Origin: Campylobacterales bacterium
GTDB taxonomy: Bacteria > Campylobacterota > Campylobacteria > Campylobacterales > Sulfurimonadaceae
Assembly (NCBI GenBank): GCA_016937915.1
Contig: JAFGVR010000132.1
Location: forward strand, 1 to 10,531
Reading direction: 5' to 3'
Length of the DNA stretch: 10,531 bases
Positions within the stretch are counted from its first letter, which is position 1. Each line of letters starts with the position of its first letter. The notes under the pieces are model-generated. The model saw only the letters and a list, made by a program, of their open reading frames with translations. It was not told where the DNA came from and made no database searches. Positions 1 to 6,142 of the stretch are shown one piece after another. The position numbers were made by a program, and so were the translations under genes.

Positions 1-369
1 TTGTTCATGTATAAATAAAGGGATAAATCTACTTAAACTAGCAAAAGATGCGGGAGCTGCAGAAAATCCACCAACACTATAGGTTATTTTTACTTGATGC
101 CGCTTTAAGATAGCCCTTGAGGTAAAAAAAGCTTTTAAAACTTTAAAAAGTGCTTTTACTTTTTTCATACCTCTTTGATTTACAACACCTGTTGTATCTA
201 AAAAATAAACATCCAAAAACTTTGAATTTGATTCAAAATACCTTCTATCTTGCCCACTTTTAGAACCTATAAATATAGCCTCATGACCATCTTTAACTAA
301 AGCCTCGACCAAAGCTTCAGCTATCATCAGATGCCCACCTGTTCCACCACCTGTTATACAAAACTTCAT
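1..369 (-). CDS. murG: MurG, UDP-GlcNAc:lipid I GlcNAc transferase (N-terminal part, cut by window edge)
   Basis: Glycosyltransferase that converts lipid I to lipid II on the inner face of the cytoplasmic membrane. Only the first 123 codons are present. Reading back from the ATG at 369, the protein begins MKFCITGGGTGGHLMIAEAL. The glycine-rich GGGTGGH loop at residues 7-13 is the family's N-terminal signature, thought to contact the lipid diphosphate. A second conserved patch, YSVGGFSAAP, lies near residues 98-107, and the fragment ends in IHEQ, the beginning of the IHEQN motif of MurG proteins. Complete MurG proteins are about 340-360 aa, so roughly two thirds is missing. The start ATG shares one base with the TGA of ftsW (TGATG), implying coupled translation. 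Substrate and role are family knowledge; the identity is clear from the motifs. Confidence 0.93.
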   Translation of the reverse strand, partial: MKFCITGGGTGGHLMIAEALVEALVKDGHEAIFIGSKSGQDRRYFESNSKFLDVYFLDTTGVVNQRGMKKVKALFKVLKAFFTSRAILKRHQVKITYSVGGFSAAPASFASLSRFIPLFIHEQ

Positions 370-1529
370 CAGTATTTTGCCTTTTTAGAAGCCATCAAAA
401 CCATCCCAACAGCAATTGATCCAGCCAAGATAGCTGATCCACCATAACTCAAAAATGGTACAGATATCCCCTTGATAGGGGTAAGACCACTAATACCATA
501 AGCATTAACCAAAAATGCAAAAGAAAACATCAACCCTATCCCAAGACAAAAAAGGTAAACACTCCTTTTTTTACTTCTATTTGCTACTTTAAATATCCTT
601 TGCAACATCCACATAAATATGAAAACTACAAATAAAACTCCAATAAATCCAAATTCTTCAGCAAGTCCTGCTAAAACAAAATCTGTATGAACCTCTGATA
701 AAAAACCAAGCTTAAATGTACCATTACCAAGACCAACTCCAAAAAGTCCACCATTATTTATGGCATTTAAAGAGTGTCCTATTTGATAAGGCATCACCTC
801 AGCAGGGACTCTAAGATGTGATGCAATCGATTCTGGAAAAAGTTCTAAAATTGTGTTTTGAGCCAAAGACCACCATGATTTAATCCTCTCAATCCTATGT
901 TCAGATGAGATAATAATAACTAAAAAAACACTTAAAACCATCGAAAGAAGAACAAGGAAAAATTTAAAACTACTCCCTGCAAACATAAGCATAATAATAA
1001 GGGTAAGCCCCAAAACAACTACCTGACCAAGGTCATTTTGGATAAATGCTATCATAAAAACAGCACCTACAAAAACAAGTGCATAAGGGGTGAAGCGTTT
1101 AAACTCCCAAGCAAGAGTCATATCTTCATGTTCACCCATTTTCCTAGAAAAACTCCAAGCCAAAAAGTATATAAATCCAACTTTAAAAAACTCAACAGGG
1201 GCAAGAGAGAAACCAAAAAGTTTTATCCATCTCTTCGCACCACCAACCTCTGTAACCAAACTCTCTGGCAAAAATGGCATAGCCATCATAAGTAAACTTG
1301 CACCTATAAAAAGTGTAAAACCTATTCTACTTAGCCATTTATCAGGATCTAAAAGTGATAAACCCCAAATCAAAACGATACTCAAAATCCCAAAAGCTGC
1401 TTGACGAATAACAAAATGAAACTCATTTACATCAAAAAGCAAAGTTACATACGATGTTAATGTATAAGACAACAATACACTAATACCTATGAGTATGCTA
1501 ACTAATGTAAAAAGTTTTCTATCTGCCAC
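369..1529 (-). CDS. ftsW: FtsW-type SEDS peptidoglycan glycosyltransferase
   Basis: Polytopic inner-membrane protein of the SEDS family (FtsW/RodA), which polymerises lipid II and in FtsW acts with a class B PBP at the septum. The 386 residues show about ten hydrophobic segments and the family blocks GAKRWI...SLAPVEFFK (residues 97-116), HTDFVLAGLAEEFGF (281-295) and ISGLTPIKG...PFLSYGGS (346-365). Asp283 in HTD aligns with E. coli FtsW Asp297, the putative catalytic residue. The position next to murG favours FtsW over RodA. The start is a GTG at 1529, two bases after the stop of the preceding gene, with only a weak AAGA ribosome site, so translation probably depends on coupling. The loop before the conserved YQ (about residues 217-248) is longer than in E. 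coli FtsW and lacks its usual DP repeats. Calling it FtsW rather than RodA is inference from context. Confidence 0.92.
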   Translation of the reverse strand: MADRKLFTLVSILIGISVLLSYTLTSYVTLLFDVNEFHFVIRQAAFGILSIVLIWGLSLLDPDKWLSRIGFTLFIGASLLMMAMPFLPESLVTEVGGAKRWIKLFGFSLAPVEFFKVGFIYFLAWSFSRKMGEHEDMTLAWEFKRFTPYALVFVGAVFMIAFIQNDLGQVVVLGLTLIIMLMFAGSSFKFFLVLLSMVLSVFLVIIISSEHRIERIKSWWSLAQNTILELFPESIASHLRVPAEVMPYQIGHSLNAINNGGLFGVGLGNGTFKLGFLSEVHTDFVLAGLAEEFGFIGVLFVVFIFMWMLQRIFKVANRSKKRSVYLFCLGIGLMFSFAFLVNAYGISGLTPIKGISVPFLSYGGSAILAGSIAVGMVLMASKKAKY

Positions 1530-1531
1530 GA

Positions 1532-2053
1532 TTATTTAATCTTATTTATTTTTAAAACAAACTCTACTTCAGCTTTTGAAATATGGAGTTCTTTTGAGAT
1601 AGTATCTAACGATACACCTTGTTTGAAAAGGGATATGATTTTTTCATCATCATTTCCATGAACTGATGCTGGGATGGAAAACTGTTTAACACCATTTTCA
1701 AGACTCAAAAGTCTTGTCTCTATCTGAGCCTCTATCTCCTCTAGATTTTGTTGAAGTTGCCTAAGACTTTGTGAAAGTGGTTGCACCATATCATATACAC
1801 TTCTCTCTATCTCTTGGTAAATCTCCTCATCACTCATGTGTGATACATTTTGAGTAGTATTTTTTTGCGACTGATCAAGCTTCTTTTTTAGATAAAACAA
1901 CTCCCTGTTTAGATCCTCTACTACAGATGCTACAGAATGGATATTTTTGTTATAACTTATATCTTTTGAGTAAACATAATAAAGTAGATAAAGTATTATA
2001 GCCGCCATAACAACTATGATATACTCTAAAGGGATAGTGTTTATGTTGATCAT
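1532..2053 (-). CDS. Membrane-anchored coiled-coil protein with C-terminal HTH-like tail
   Basis: I cannot name this 173-aa protein. One N-terminal membrane segment (about residues 10-28, YIIVVMAAIILYLLYYVYS) is followed by two stretches of coiled-coil-like heptads (about 42-64 and 96-121). The last 38 residues (about 136-173) read like a small helix-turn-helix: a helix with IISLFKQG, then SLDTISKELHISKAEVEFVLK. That tail resembles the DUF2802/DUF6115 class of tails on small membrane proteins, which need not bind DNA. The ATG overlaps the previous stop by four bases (ATGA), with GAAGG eight bases upstream as ribosome site. Its stop lies two bases before ftsW, so its expression is tied to ftsW. 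A structural role at the division or elongation complex is a guess from position only. Confidence 0.7.
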   Translation of the reverse strand: MININTIPLEYIIVVMAAIILYLLYYVYSKDISYNKNIHSVASVVEDLNRELFYLKKKLDQSQKNTTQNVSHMSDEEIYQEIERSVYDMVQPLSQSLRQLQQNLEEIEAQIETRLLSLENGVKQFSIPASVHGNDDEKIISLFKQGVSLDTISKELHISKAEVEFVLKINKIK

Positions 2054-2586
2054 CTATTTAACCTTCGTTGCTTCTCTTTAGCCTCGCGGATAAGCACACG
2101 CTCTCTAGCCGTCACATAAGAGCTCCACTCCTTCTCATCCCTCTCATATATCCTTGTAAACTTTGCAAGATTTTTACTAACTGCACCAAAAAATACACCA
2201 ATATCCCTTTTTGGATGCACTGGAAGTTCCAACCTTCCGTAGTATTCACGCCCCTCTCTCAACACTGGTTCTTTTAGTTTAAAATGCTCAAACCCAATCG
2301 CTTCTATATTTGCACGACTTACAAGTTCAAGTCTTTGTGGAACCTCATCTTTTATAAGTAGCTCTAATGCATCTACTTTTTTATGAAGCTCAACTAAAAG
2401 TTCAAGTATAACTGGATCAGTATCACTTGTCTCACCTCTAGCTTTTGCAAGTCTAAGCCATCTGTTTATAGGATCATCATCAGCCTCACTAAGTTGTTGA
2501 TACTCCCTCTCAAATAACTCTTTATCTAAACTATAAACTGAAAATGATAAACTTATTGGTGCTGGTACTAAACGGGGATTACTCAT
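2050..2586 (-). CDS. Conserved protein of unknown function, possibly PilZ-like
   Basis: A soluble 178-aa protein with no signal peptide or membrane segment. The first half (residues 20-80) is acidic and probably helical, including DKELFEREYQQLSEADDD and a helix ending VELHKKVDALELLI. The second half (about 95-150) looks beta-rich, with FKLKEPVLREG, YYGRLELPVHPKRDIGVFF and AKFTRIYERDE. A basic helical tail follows (ARERVLIREAKEKQRRLNR). The layout of helices followed by a short beta barrel recalls degenerate PilZ proteins of Campylobacterota, but I do not see a convincing c-di-GMP-binding RxxxR plus D/NxSxxG pair, so that is a weak suggestion. The ATG overlaps the stop of mqnP (ATGA), with AAGG seven bases upstream, and its own stop overlaps the next start, so it is an internal cistron of the operon. 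Confidence 0.72.
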   Translation of the reverse strand: MSNPRLVPAPISLSFSVYSLDKELFEREYQQLSEADDDPINRWLRLAKARGETSDTDPVILELLVELHKKVDALELLIKDEVPQRLELVSRANIEAIGFEHFKLKEPVLREGREYYGRLELPVHPKRDIGVFFGAVSKNLAKFTRIYERDEKEWSSYVTARERVLIREAKEKQRRLNR

Positions 2587-3443
2587 GAGACAACCTTATC
2601 TAAAATAATTAATATAAAAAATGCAAAACCAAGATAACCATTTACTGTAAAAAATGCTCTATCTATTTTTGTAAAATCTTTTCTAACCAAATAGTGTTCA
2701 TAATTAAGCATAAGTGCAGATACCACCACTGCTAAAAATGCAAACGCCCCAAGAGAAGCCACCCAAGCAAATAAAGCCCAAAAAACAACTGTAAGAGAAT
2801 GAAATATAGCGGAGATAAAAAGTGTAGCATCTGCACCAAAACGAGATGGGATTGAATAGAGGTTGTTTTGTTTATCAAACTCCATATCTTGAAGTGAGTA
2901 AAGCAAATCAAACCCAGCTACCCAAAAGATAACACCAAGACTAAGAATAACTGACCATGCAGGTATAGTTGCCTCAACCGCTACAACCCCAGCTATAGGA
3001 GCAAGTCCAAGGGAGATCCCAAGAACCACATGAGCTAAATGTGAAAATCTTTTAAAATATGAGTAACTACCAAGAACAACTAAAATAGGAAAACTCATAT
3101 AAAATGCAAGGGGATTTATCATATAAGCCACACCGATAAATATAATACCATTTACCAAGCTAAACAATAAAATACTAAGTGAATCAAGCCTATCATCAAC
3201 ATTTGGGCGATTTTTTGTTCTAGGGTTTTGTGCATCTATATCTATATCCGCGTATCTGTTTATCCCCATGGCAAAGTTTCTAGCACTCACAGCTGCCAAA
3301 GCACCCATAAGTAAAAGCCAAAATCCAAACCATCCATCAGCAGCTACAACCATAGCTATAAATATAAAAGGGAGTGAAAAGATGGAGTGTTCAAACATAA
3401 CAAGTTCGTTAAAATCTTTAAATTTATCTATAAATTTTTGCAA
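2583..3443 (-). CDS. mqnP: UbiA-family prenyltransferase, probable MqnP of the futalosine menaquinone pathway
   Basis: Integral-membrane prenyltransferase expected to attach a polyprenyl chain to the aromatic product of the futalosine pathway. Both Mg-diphosphate motifs of the UbiA superfamily are present: NRYADIDID at residues 62-70 and YSLQDMEFD at 182-190. About eight or nine hydrophobic segments surround them. MqnP is preferred over UbiA or MenA because Campylobacterota make menaquinone via futalosine; the sequence alone shows only the superfamily. The frame can be opened four codons earlier with a TTG at 3455. I prefer the TTG at 3443 (286 aa) because GAGGG at 3449-3453 lies five bases upstream of it, while the upstream TTG has no ribosome site and would bury this one. 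It is the first gene of the mqnP-to-murG operon and overlaps the next start by four bases. Confidence 0.85.
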   Translation of the reverse strand: MQKFIDKFKDFNELVMFEHSIFSLPFIFIAMVVAADGWFGFWLLLMGALAAVSARNFAMGINRYADIDIDAQNPRTKNRPNVDDRLDSLSILLFSLVNGIIFIGVAYMINPLAFYMSFPILVVLGSYSYFKRFSHLAHVVLGISLGLAPIAGVVAVEATIPAWSVILSLGVIFWVAGFDLLYSLQDMEFDKQNNLYSIPSRFGADATLFISAIFHSLTVVFWALFAWVASLGAFAFLAVVVSALMLNYEHYLVRKDFTKIDRAFFTVNGYLGFAFFILIILDKVVS

Positions 3444-3448
3444 AATAA

Positions 3449-3453
3449 CCCTC
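3449..3453 (-). promoter_or_regulatory. Ribosome binding site deciding the mqnP start
   Basis: On the minus strand GAGGG is followed by a five-base spacer (TTATT) and then TTG CAA AAA. This is good Shine-Dalgarno spacing and favours the TTG at 3443 over the TTG at 3455, for which nothing comparable is seen upstream. Confidence 0.55.
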
Positions 3454-3470
3454 AAAAAATAATTAAGCCC

Positions 3471-3476
3471 ATTTTA
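3471..3476 (-). promoter_or_regulatory. Possible -10 element for the mqnP operon
   Basis: TAAAAT on the minus strand, about 27 bases before the preferred mqnP start, sits after a T-rich run, as is common in Campylobacterota sigma-70 promoters. No clear -35 is visible. A second candidate, TATTAT, lies further upstream. Some promoter is expected between the terminator at 3539-3570 and mqnP, but the exact site is a guess. Confidence 0.25.
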
Positions 3477-3538
3477 CCTAAAAGTGATTTTAACTTATCT
3501 TTAACAATAATATTTGAGTTGATGAATTTAGAGGATTA

Positions 3539-3570
3539 ATAAAAGGAACTCAATTTTGAGTCCTTTTATT
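3539..3570 (-). terminator. Rho-independent terminator of the cetBA operon
   Basis: On the minus strand AAAAGGACTCAA and TTGAGTTCCTTTT form a hairpin with one bulged base and a loop of a few bases, followed by TTTTATTA. It starts nine bases after the cetA stop, so it ends the cetB-cetA transcript and separates it from mqnP. The A/T-rich flanks make it nearly symmetric, so it might also work on the plus strand, where no gene would need it. Confidence 0.8.
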
Positions 3571-3578
3571 ATAAATAA

Positions 3579-4700
3579 TTATTTATTTAGTGAGTTTAGA
3601 GATAATATTATCTCATCCATTTTGTCACTTATCTCATTGACATAATCAGAGATGTTATTTATCTCCTGTGCATTCTCTTTTAAGCTTTGTGCATTATCAT
3701 TTATAGACTGGATAAGTACATTTGTAGTAGCTGCTGTTTCACCTAAACTTTTTTGAGTTCTCTCAGCAAGTTTACGCACCTCATCTGCAACAACCGCAAA
3801 CCCTCTTCCATGTTCCCCTGCCCTTGCTGCTTCGATAGCTGCATTTAGAGCTAATAGGTTTGTTTGATCAGCTATATCACCGATAGTTGAGAGGATCTCT
3901 TTTGTCTCATTTGCACTTGAAACAAGAGTTTGAAGACTATCCACCATCTCATTTTCGTTGCTTGATACATGGTGGATCCTATCAACTGCACCTTGAATCA
4001 TATTTTTTAGCTCTTGGATAGTAGTATCAGATATTTTTGAGATAGTTTTATTTAACTCATTTGCAGATTCTCTTATCTGTTGATTTGTTTCATCGTTCTC
4101 TTTTTTCATCCCCTCTAAAGCATCCCCTAAAAGGTTGATATTTTCCAAAACTTCAGCCATTTTTGCCTTAACATTTATGTTTGAGCGAGTTTGAAAATTA
4201 CCTTTTGCGTAAGATTTTAAAGTCCCTATAGCGTTATCTAAGTTTTTCTCAGTTGAGTCTATCATGTTGTTCATACTTTTTCTAAGAACATGAACATATG
4301 GAGTTTGAGAATCTGAAGATATACGGTTTGAAAAATCACCTTTTGAAACTTTATCAGCTATAAGAACCATCTCACCAGCTACTAAAGTATCTTCTTGTAC
4401 AGATTTTTGGTAGCTTTTAACTATAGTATTGAAATTTTTTTCAGCTTCACTAGTTGCATTTTCATTTAAATTCATACGATTTCTTTTAAATTGTATAACT
4501 TCAACAAGTTCAAGACGCTTTTGATCTATAGAACCTCCACCACCAGATGCACTAAAATTTAAGTTCATAAGAGCTAAAGCAACTAAAAATGCACCCCCAT
4601 TTAAACCTAGATGCACCATTTGAGCATCACTCCAAAAAAATGATGACAACGACAAGGCAAACACTGCAACTATGATAATGTTTTTTACTAAATTATTCAT
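3579..4700 (-). CDS. cetA: CetA-like methyl-accepting chemotaxis transducer (energy taxis)
   Basis: Membrane signal transducer expected to pass energy or redox signals to CheA/CheW. Two hydrophobic segments (about residues 8-24 and 30-48) are separated by only a few residues, so there is no periplasmic sensing domain. A GGGG linker follows at 53-56. Two HAMP-like units contain KGDFSNRI (120-127) and KGNFQTRS (166-173). The signalling hairpin is unmistakable: [17 protein letters not shown] (273-289) continuing through [19 protein letters not shown] (290-308). The C-terminal arm after the tip is only about 65-70 residues, so this is a compact receptor of 373 aa; it ends in SLNSLNK without a CheR-docking pentapeptide. 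The preceding PAS gene lies 11 bases upstream, the order seen for cetB-cetA in Campylobacter jejuni. The ATG is preceded by AGAGAG in the gap. Identity as a transducer is certain; the CetA name rests on architecture and neighbour. Confidence 0.85.
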   Translation of the reverse strand: MNNLVKNIIIVAVFALSLSSFFWSDAQMVHLGLNGGAFLVALALMNLNFSASGGGGSIDQKRLELVEVIQFKRNRMNLNENATSEAEKNFNTIVKSYQKSVQEDTLVAGEMVLIADKVSKGDFSNRISSDSQTPYVHVLRKSMNNMIDSTEKNLDNAIGTLKSYAKGNFQTRSNINVKAKMAEVLENINLLGDALEGMKKENDETNQQIRESANELNKTISKISDTTIQELKNMIQGAVDRIHHVSSNENEMVDSLQTLVSSANETKEILSTIGDIADQTNLLALNAAIEAARAGEHGRGFAVVADEVRKLAERTQKSLGETAATTNVLIQSINDNAQSLKENAQEINNISDYVNEISDKMDEIILSLNSLNK

Positions 4701-4711
4701 CTTAACTCTCT

Positions 4712-5095
4712 TTATCTTAATGTTTTATACAGTTCTTCTGCTTGTTTAACCTCTTCTGCAGATAGTTTACGACGACAAGATAAGTAACACTGTTTTTTTG
4801 TCGCAGCATCTATCATAGAATAAACTGTAGCATACACCCAGTAAAATCCACCATCTTTAGTAGCATTTTTAACATAACCTGTCCAAACTTTACCTTGCTT
4901 AACTGTTGCCCAAAGATCTTTAAACGCAGCTTTTGGCATATCTCTGTGTCTAACTACATTGTGTGGTTTTCCTACAAGCTCTTCAAGTGTATAACCAGCA
5001 ACTTTGCAAAAATCATCATTTGCAAACATTATAATGCCACTTGAATCTGTTTGCGATACCAAAAAGTCATTTGACTTTAAAACATACTCACTCAT
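4712..5095 (-). CDS. cetB: CetB/Aer-like PAS-domain redox sensor
   Basis: Soluble single-PAS protein (127 aa) expected to bind FAD and signal through the CetA-like transducer encoded 11 bases downstream. The PAS core runs from about residue 8 to 108, with [20 protein letters not shown] (25-44), then [18 protein letters not shown] (45-62), and [19 protein letters not shown] (71-89). Arg49, His50 and Asp52 match the Arg-His-x-Asp of E. coli Aer that mutational work links to FAD binding; flavin binding here is inferred from that. A short C-terminal helix (112-127) could contact the partner. The frame opens eight codons earlier at an ATG at 5119, but AGGAG at 5101-5105, five bases before the ATG at 5095, marks the likelier start. 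The missing HAMP and output domains are supplied in trans by CetA. Confidence 0.82.
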   Translation of the reverse strand: MSEYVLKSNDFLVSQTDSSGIIMFANDDFCKVAGYTLEELVGKPHNVVRHRDMPKAAFKDLWATVKQGKVWTGYVKNATKDGGFYWVYATVYSMIDAATKKQCYLSCRRKLSAEEVKQAEELYKTLR

Positions 5096-5100
5096 CTTAA

Positions 5101-5105
5101 CTCCT
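5101..5105 (-). promoter_or_regulatory. Ribosome binding site deciding the cetB start
   Basis: AGGAG on the minus strand with spacer TTAAG precedes the ATG at 5095. The upstream in-frame ATG at 5119 lacks such a site. The same TTAAG spacer also precedes the cetA start (AGAGAG, then TTAAG, then ATG). Confidence 0.6.
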
Positions 5106-5138
5106 AACATAAACTTCATTTTATAAACTATCTTTAAA

Positions 5139-5144
5139 TTTATA
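5139..5144 (-). promoter_or_regulatory. Possible -10 element of the cetBA operon
   Basis: TATAAA on the minus strand follows a T-run (TTTTTTTAG), about 45 bases before the preferred cetB start. No sigma-28 or sigma-54 motif typical of flagellar and chemotaxis genes was recognised, so a housekeeping promoter is the simplest reading. The divergent spacer is only about 150 bases and also carries the miaA promoter. Confidence 0.3.
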
Positions 5145-5225
5145 CTAAAAAAATTAAGCCCTTCTATTTAAAATTGTTCAAATATTAGCAACTTTTATTA
5201 TATGTAACCATTCAATACACCAATT

Positions 5226-5234
5226 TGTTATAAT
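5226..5234 (+). promoter_or_regulatory. Extended -10 sigma-70 promoter of miaA
   Basis: TGTTATAAT is a perfect extended -10 (TGN plus TATAAT). No good -35 is seen 16-18 bases upstream, which an extended -10 can compensate for. Transcription should start near 5240-5242, leaving about 10 bases of leader before the ATG at 5252 and no clear Shine-Dalgarno sequence. Confidence 0.65.
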
Positions 5235-5251
5235 TTTATAAAAAGTATATT

Positions 5252-6142
5252 ATGAAACAATTAGCAATAATCGGACCAACCGCTTCAGGAAAAAGTGATC
5301 TCGCTATAAAAATAGCTCAAAAGATAAACGGTTACATCCTCTCCATAGACTCCCTTAGCATCTACAAAGAGATAGATATAGTCTCAGCCAAACCATCAAA
5401 AGATGAGCTTAGCATCGTAAAACATTTTGGGATAGATGAACTTTACCCAGATGAGTATTTTAGTGTCGATATATTTATAAATCTATATAAAAAAGTGGTA
5501 GATGAGTGTAAAAAAGATGGCAAAAACTTAGTGATAGTTGGGGGTACTTCATTTTATCTAAAATCACTTTTAGATGGACTCTCAGCCATCCCAAACATAA
5601 CTGATGAGACAAAAAAAAGGGTCGATGAGAGACTAAAAAACCTAGATGAGTGTTATAAAACTTTGTATGAAGCAGATGCAGCGTATATGCAAAAAATCTC
5701 ACCAAACGATAGATACCGAATCGAAAAAGCACTACTTATCTATGAAGCATCTAAAATCACCCCAACAAAGTGGTTTGAGCAAAACCCTCCAAAACCTATC
5801 ATAGAAAATCTTCCTATATTTAACATAGCAGTAGATAGAGATGTTTTAAGACAAAGGATAGATGCAAGAACTCAAAAGATGCAAAAGATGGGACTTATAG
5901 ATGAAGTGTGTTATTTGGAGCAAAAATACACCCGTTTGCCAAACTCAATGGCTGCTATAGGGATAGTAGAGGTTCTTGACTTTCTTGATGGAAAAACTAC
6001 AAAAGATGAGATGCTCTCACTCATAGCCACCCACACTGCCCAACTAGCAAAAAGGCAACAAACTTTTAACAATGGGCAGTTTAAAGAGATAATATCTGCA
6101 TCCCTTGAAGAGCTTGAAGAGATCATCTACAAGGTGATATAA
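5252..6142 (+). CDS. miaA: MiaA, tRNA A37 dimethylallyltransferase
   Basis: Cytosolic enzyme that transfers a dimethylallyl group from DMAPP to N6 of A37 in tRNAs reading UNN codons. The 296 residues show the expected order of motifs: the P-loop GPTASGKS (8-15), SIDSLSIYKEIDIVSAKP (31-48) with the conserved Asp33, GGTSFY (98-103, usually GGTGLY), NDRYRIEKAL (152-161), RIDARTQKMQKMGLIDEV (202-219), and the C-terminal AAIGIVEVL and AKRQQTF blocks. Several signature positions are drifted (KHFGID instead of HHLID, DSLS instead of DSMQ), but the fold order and length are normal, so it is probably active. It is the only confidently called plus-strand gene in the window. The promoter is an extended -10 just upstream, giving a nearly leaderless mRNA. 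Its last 20 bases overlap the end of the convergent adenine deaminase gene. Confidence 0.93.
   Translation: MKQLAIIGPTASGKSDLAIKIAQKINGYILSIDSLSIYKEIDIVSAKPSKDELSIVKHFGIDELYPDEYFSVDIFINLYKKVVDECKKDGKNLVIVGGTSFYLKSLLDGLSAIPNITDETKKRVDERLKNLDECYKTLYEADAAYMQKISPNDRYRIEKALLIYEASKITPTKWFEQNPPKPIIENLPIFNIAVDRDVLRQRIDARTQKMQKMGLIDEVCYLEQKYTRLPNSMAAIGIVEVLDFLDGKTTKDEMLSLIATHTAQLAKRQQTFNNGQFKEIISASLEELEEIIYKVI

Noticed and set aside
1038..1404. Plus-strand open frames of 85 and 104 codons opposite ftsW
   Set aside because: They lie wholly within ftsW, which has clear family motifs, overlap each other in different frames and encode low-complexity Lys/Pro/Ser-rich products with no ribosome site.
3454..5161. 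Shared 10-mer AATTAAGCCC upstream of mqnP (3461-3470) and cetB (5152-5161)
   Set aside because: Both copies are in intergenic DNA, but many 10-mers recur by chance in 10 kb of AT-rich sequence. The copies sit at different distances from the genes and the similarity does not extend.
5475..5732. Minus-strand frame of 85 codons inside miaA
   Set aside because: It is a shadow of a convincingly conserved gene; no promoter, ribosome site or recognisable protein features.
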